Of a stretch of DNA of 24,549 bases, positions 22,236 through 24,549 are shown one piece after another; the first letter of the stretch is position 1; the number at the start of each line of letters is the position of its first letter. Source of the DNA: CAYRTD01 sp964426915 (GTDB lineage Bacteria; Bacteroidota; Bacteroidia; Bacteroidales; GCA-2748055); contig CAYRTD010000046.1 of the NCBI GenBank assembly GCA_964426915.1, forward strand, positions 1-24,549, read 5' to 3'. A program made the position numbers and the translations under genes. The notes beneath the pieces are model-generated. The model had not been told where the DNA came from. It searched no databases and saw nothing but the letters and a program-made list of their open reading frames with translations.

Positions 22236-24386
22236 ATGAAAACTTATACCACAAACCAGATCAAAAATATTGTGCTTATCGGCAATGCAGGCTCAGGTAA
22301 AACCACTCTTGCTGAAGCCATGCTTTACCATGGTGGAGTTATCGACAGAAGAGGAGATGTTGGAAGCAAGAATACGGTTTCCGATTACAATGCTATTGAG
22401 CATGAAAATGAAAGTTCCGTTTATTCCAGTGTACTTTACGCTGAGTATAATGATGCCAAGATAAATATAATAGATCCACCGGGAGCGGACGATTTCGTTG
22501 GCGGCGTGGTTTCAGGACTGCATGTTGCTGAGACTGCCCTGATGGTCATTAATGCTCAGAACGGAATTGAGGTAGGTACCGAAATCCACAATCGATGGAC
22601 AGAGAAGTTTGAAAGACCTATGGTTTTTGTAATTAATCATCTCGACCACGACAAAACGAATTTCGAAAAGACCCTTGAGATGATGAAGGAACGTTATGGC
22701 GGAAAGGTAGCTGTTACCCAATATCCCGTTAATGCGGGACCTGCTTTCGATTCCATTGTCGATGTTATTCAGATGAAACTCTACAAATATCCCAATGATA
22801 GCGGAAAACCTGAGGTAACGGATATTCCGGATAGTGAAAAAGAAAGAGCAGAAGAACTCAGAAATGAACTTATTGAAAAAGCTGCAGAGAATGATGAAAA
22901 CCTTATGGAGATTTTCTTCGAGAATGAAACCCTTACCGAAGATGAGATGAGGGCAGGTATTTCTGCAGGTATTTTAAACCGGGGGATGTATCCGGTCTTC
23001 TGCACTTCTGCAAGAAAAAATATGGGTGTTGGAAGATTGCTCCAGTTTTTGAGTAATGTATTGCCGACTCCTGATGAGGTTGCTGCTCCTGCGGACAAGA
23101 ATGGAAAAGAAGTAAAATGCGATCCGGCAGGACCTGCAACACTATTCTTCTTTAAAACCTCTGTTGAACCCCATATCGGTGAAGTGAATTACTTTAAAGT
23201 TATGTCGGGTGAAGTAAAAGAAGGAATGGATCTTACAAATACCCGGACATCCAATAAAGAAAGAATTTCCCAGTTGTTTTCAGTTTACGGTAAGAACCGT
23301 ACGAAACTTACCTCTATGGTAGCAGGCGACCTTGGAGCTACCGTTAAACTGAAAGCGACAAAAACCAATGATACCTTAAGTACAGCCGACATAGAGTTTG
23401 AAAAGGTTGATTTCCCTGCACCCAAATACAGAACGGCAATCAGACCGCTCAGTGAGGGTGAAGAAGAAAAGCTTGGTGAAGCCCTTAGCCGCATTCATGA
23501 GGAGGATCCAACCGTTCAGATCTTATATTCCAAAGAACTCAAGCAGATCATTCTCTCAGGACAGGGTGAACATCATCTGAATATAGTAAAATGGCATCTG
23601 GATAATATATTTAAGGTTGAAGCAGAATATTATGCTCCGAAGATCCCTTACAGGGAAACCATTACGAAGGCTGCACAGGCAGACTACCGTCACAAAAAAC
23701 AATCGGGTGGTGCAGGACAGTTCGGTGAAGTTCATATGATCATCGAACCTTATGTGGAAGGAGCTCCCGATCCCACTATGTTTAAACTTGGTGGCAAGGA
23801 ATACAAGATAAATATCCGCGGCAAGGAAGAACATGAACTTGACTGGGGCGGAAAACTTGTTTTCTACAATTGTATTGTTGGCGGATCTATTGACACCCGC
23901 TTTCTGCCTGCCATATTGAAAGGTATTATGGAGAAAATCGAAACCGGACCTCTGACAGGTTCTTATGCAAGAGATATCAAAGTCTTTGTTTACGATGGCA
24001 AAATGCACCCGGTCGATTCAAATGAGATTTCCTTTAAACTTGCAGGAAGAAACGCCTTTAGCATAGCCTTTAAGAATGCCGGACCAAAAATCATGGAACC
24101 CATTTATATTGTTGAAGTCTTTGTGCCTTCCGACAGAATGGGAGATGTAATGAGCGACCTCCAGGGACGCCGGGCTATCGTTCAGGGAATGAGCAGTGAA
24201 AAAGGGTTCGAAAAGATCACCGCTAAAGTTCCTCTTGCAGAAATGAACAAATATTCCACAGCTCTCAGTTCTCTAACCAACGGACGTGCAATGTACTCAT
24301 TGAACTTCGACGAGTATGCACCAGTACCCGGTGATATCCAGGAACAACTTCTTAAAGCATACGAAGAAGAACAGGAAGAAGATTAA
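22236..24386 (+). CDS. fusA2: EF-G paralog with a degenerate GTPase centre (EF-G2 type)
   Basis: A 716-residue five-domain EF-G paralog. The P-loop is intact (GNAGSGKT, 16-23), but other G motifs are changed relative to the fusA product next door. Switch I ESSVYSS replaces RGITITS, so the conserved Thr is Val62. Switch II DPPGADDF (80-87) replaces DTPGHVDF, so the catalytic His is Ala84. NHLD (134-137) replaces NKMD. Domain IV keeps DGKMHPVDSNEISFKLAGRN at about 587-606, so the ribosome-probing tip is preserved, and carries a 28-residue insertion (about 511-540). The tail is acidic (AYEEEQEED). Bacteroides EF-G2 is reported to support translocation without GTP hydrolysis and to be needed in carbon starvation and gut colonisation; the same role is inferred here. 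It has its own promoter and terminator. Confidence 0.92.
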   Translation: MKTYTTNQIKNIVLIGNAGSGKTTLAEAMLYHGGVIDRRGDVGSKNTVSDYNAIEHENESSVYSSVLYAEYNDAKINIIDPPGADDFVGGVVSGLHVAETALMVINAQNGIEVGTEIHNRWTEKFERPMVFVINHLDHDKTNFEKTLEMMKERYGGKVAVTQYPVNAGPAFDSIVDVIQMKLYKYPNDSGKPEVTDIPDSEKERAEELRNELIEKAAENDENLMEIFFENETLTEDEMRAGISAGILNRGMYPVFCTSARKNMGVGRLLQFLSNVLPTPDEVAAPADKNGKEVKCDPAGPATLFFFKTSVEPHIGEVNYFKVMSGEVKEGMDLTNTRTSNKERISQLFSVYGKNRTKLTSMVAGDLGATVKLKATKTNDTLSTADIEFEKVDFPAPKYRTAIRPLSEGEEEKLGEALSRIHEEDPTVQILYSKELKQIILSGQGEHHLNIVKWHLDNIFKVEAEYYAPKIPYRETITKAAQADYRHKKQSGGAGQFGEVHMIIEPYVEGAPDPTMFKLGGKEYKINIRGKEEHELDWGGKLVFYNCIVGGSIDTRFLPAILKGIMEKIETGPLTGSYARDIKVFVYDGKMHPVDSNEISFKLAGRNAFSIAFKNAGPKIMEPIYIVEVFVPSDRMGDVMSDLQGRRAIVQGMSSEKGFEKITAKVPLAEMNKYSTALSSLTNGRAMYSLNFDEYAPVPGDIQEQLLKAYEEEQEED

Positions 24387-24412
24387 TAGAGGAACCTTCT
24401 GTTTAGCATAGG

Positions 24413-24443
24413 AAACCGTGGCTGTTAGCTGCGGTTTTTTTTT
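24413..24443 (+). terminator. Intrinsic terminator of fusA2
   Basis: An 11-bp stem (24413-24423 with 24427-24437, including two G-T pairs) with a 3-nt loop runs into nine T residues (24435-24443). It lies 27 nt after the fusA2 stop and is a textbook intrinsic terminator, so fusA2 is transcribed alone. Confidence 0.92.
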
Positions 24444-24447
24444 GTTT

Positions 24448-24467
24448 GGGGGAGGGATTGGGGAGGG
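24448..24467 (+). other. G-rich tract with G-quadruplex pattern
   Basis: Four G-runs (GGGGG-A-GGG-ATT-GGGG-A-GGG) with loops of 1-3 nt fit the canonical G-quadruplex pattern. The tract lies directly between the fusA2 terminator and the octamer array. A similar tract (GGG-A-GGG-A-GGGG-T-GGGG) is at 2295-2311 inside repeat copy A. Confidence 0.5.
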
Positions 24468-24549
24468 TTTATGGGTTTATGGGTTGATGGGTTTATGGGT
24501 TTATAGGTTTATGGGTTGATGGGTTTATAGGTTGATGGGTTGATGGGTT
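24468..24549 (+). repeat. Octamer tandem repeat (TTTATGGG), cut by the window edge
   Basis: Ten complete 8-bp units and the start of an eleventh run without interruption: TTTATGGG, with TTGATGGG and TTTATAGG variants. Variation is confined to unit position 3 (T or G) and position 6 (G or A). The array continues past the window end, so its full length is unknown. It contains no coding frame constraint (8 is not a multiple of 3) and lies after a terminator. Confidence 0.93.

Noticed and set aside
23556..24008. 150-codon open frame opposite the second half of fusA2
   Set aside because: The fusA2 frame is a clear EF-G homolog along its whole length; the antisense frame has no motif or promoter.

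Overview
The window comes from a Bacteroidota chromosome, probably class Bacteroidia. The evidence is a fused str-S10-spc-alpha ribosomal supercluster without tuf or adk, start regions with no recognisable Shine-Dalgarno sequence (A/T-rich instead), promoters of the TTG-N18/19-TAnnTTTG type, and an EF-G2-type paralog with a degenerate G domain. The genes are moderately AT-rich and tightly packed; the intergenic DNA at both ends is rich in repeats.

Layout. (1) Positions 1-321 have no supportable gene. (2) A mitochondrial-type citrate synthase lies at 322-1632 on the minus strand. (3) Positions 1633-2414 are a gene-free stretch with three palindromic elements: a nested inverted repeat, a GC-rich palindrome, and a C/G-rich inverted repeat that is also a plausible terminator for the next gene. 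(4) Enolase lies at 2415-3707 (minus). A strong intrinsic terminator at 3744-3778 separates it from the ribosomal operon. (5) Positions 3812-21711 (minus) hold 33 genes with no gap above 30 nt, in transcription order: rpsL, rpsG, fusA, rpsJ, rplC, rplD, rplW, rplB, rpsS, rplV, rpsC, rplP, rpmC, rpsQ, rplN, rplX, rplE, rpsN, rpsH, rplF, rplR, rpsE, rpmD, rplO, secY, map, infA, rpmJ, rpsM, rpsK, rpsD, rpoA, rplQ. (6) Positions 21712-22235 form a divergent intergenic region with one promoter facing each way and an imperfect inverted-repeat element of about 190 bp between them. (7) An EF-G paralog (fusA2) lies at 22236-24386 on the plus strand. (8) Its intrinsic terminator is followed by a G-rich tract and an octamer tandem array that runs off the window.

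How the genes work together. The supercluster makes most of the core ribosomal proteins, the translocase EF-G, IF-1, the alpha subunit of RNA polymerase, the SecY channel and methionine aminopeptidase. Together these cover protein synthesis, N-terminal processing and export under what looks like a single major promoter. Enolase and citrate synthase downstream belong to central carbon metabolism. The divergent EF-G2 has lost the switch II histidine (DPPGA in place of DTPGH), the switch I threonine and the NKxD lysine. This matches the Bacteroides EF-G2 reported to translocate without GTP hydrolysis during carbon starvation. Canonical and GTPase-deficient EF-G therefore flank one divergent control region here.

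The most interesting observations are the EF-G2 gene and its position next to the str operon, the paired dispersed repeats around 2154-2350 and 21888-22081, and the interlocked inverted repeats at 1717-1866. The ribosomal core itself is ordinary apart from the long acidic tail on L17.
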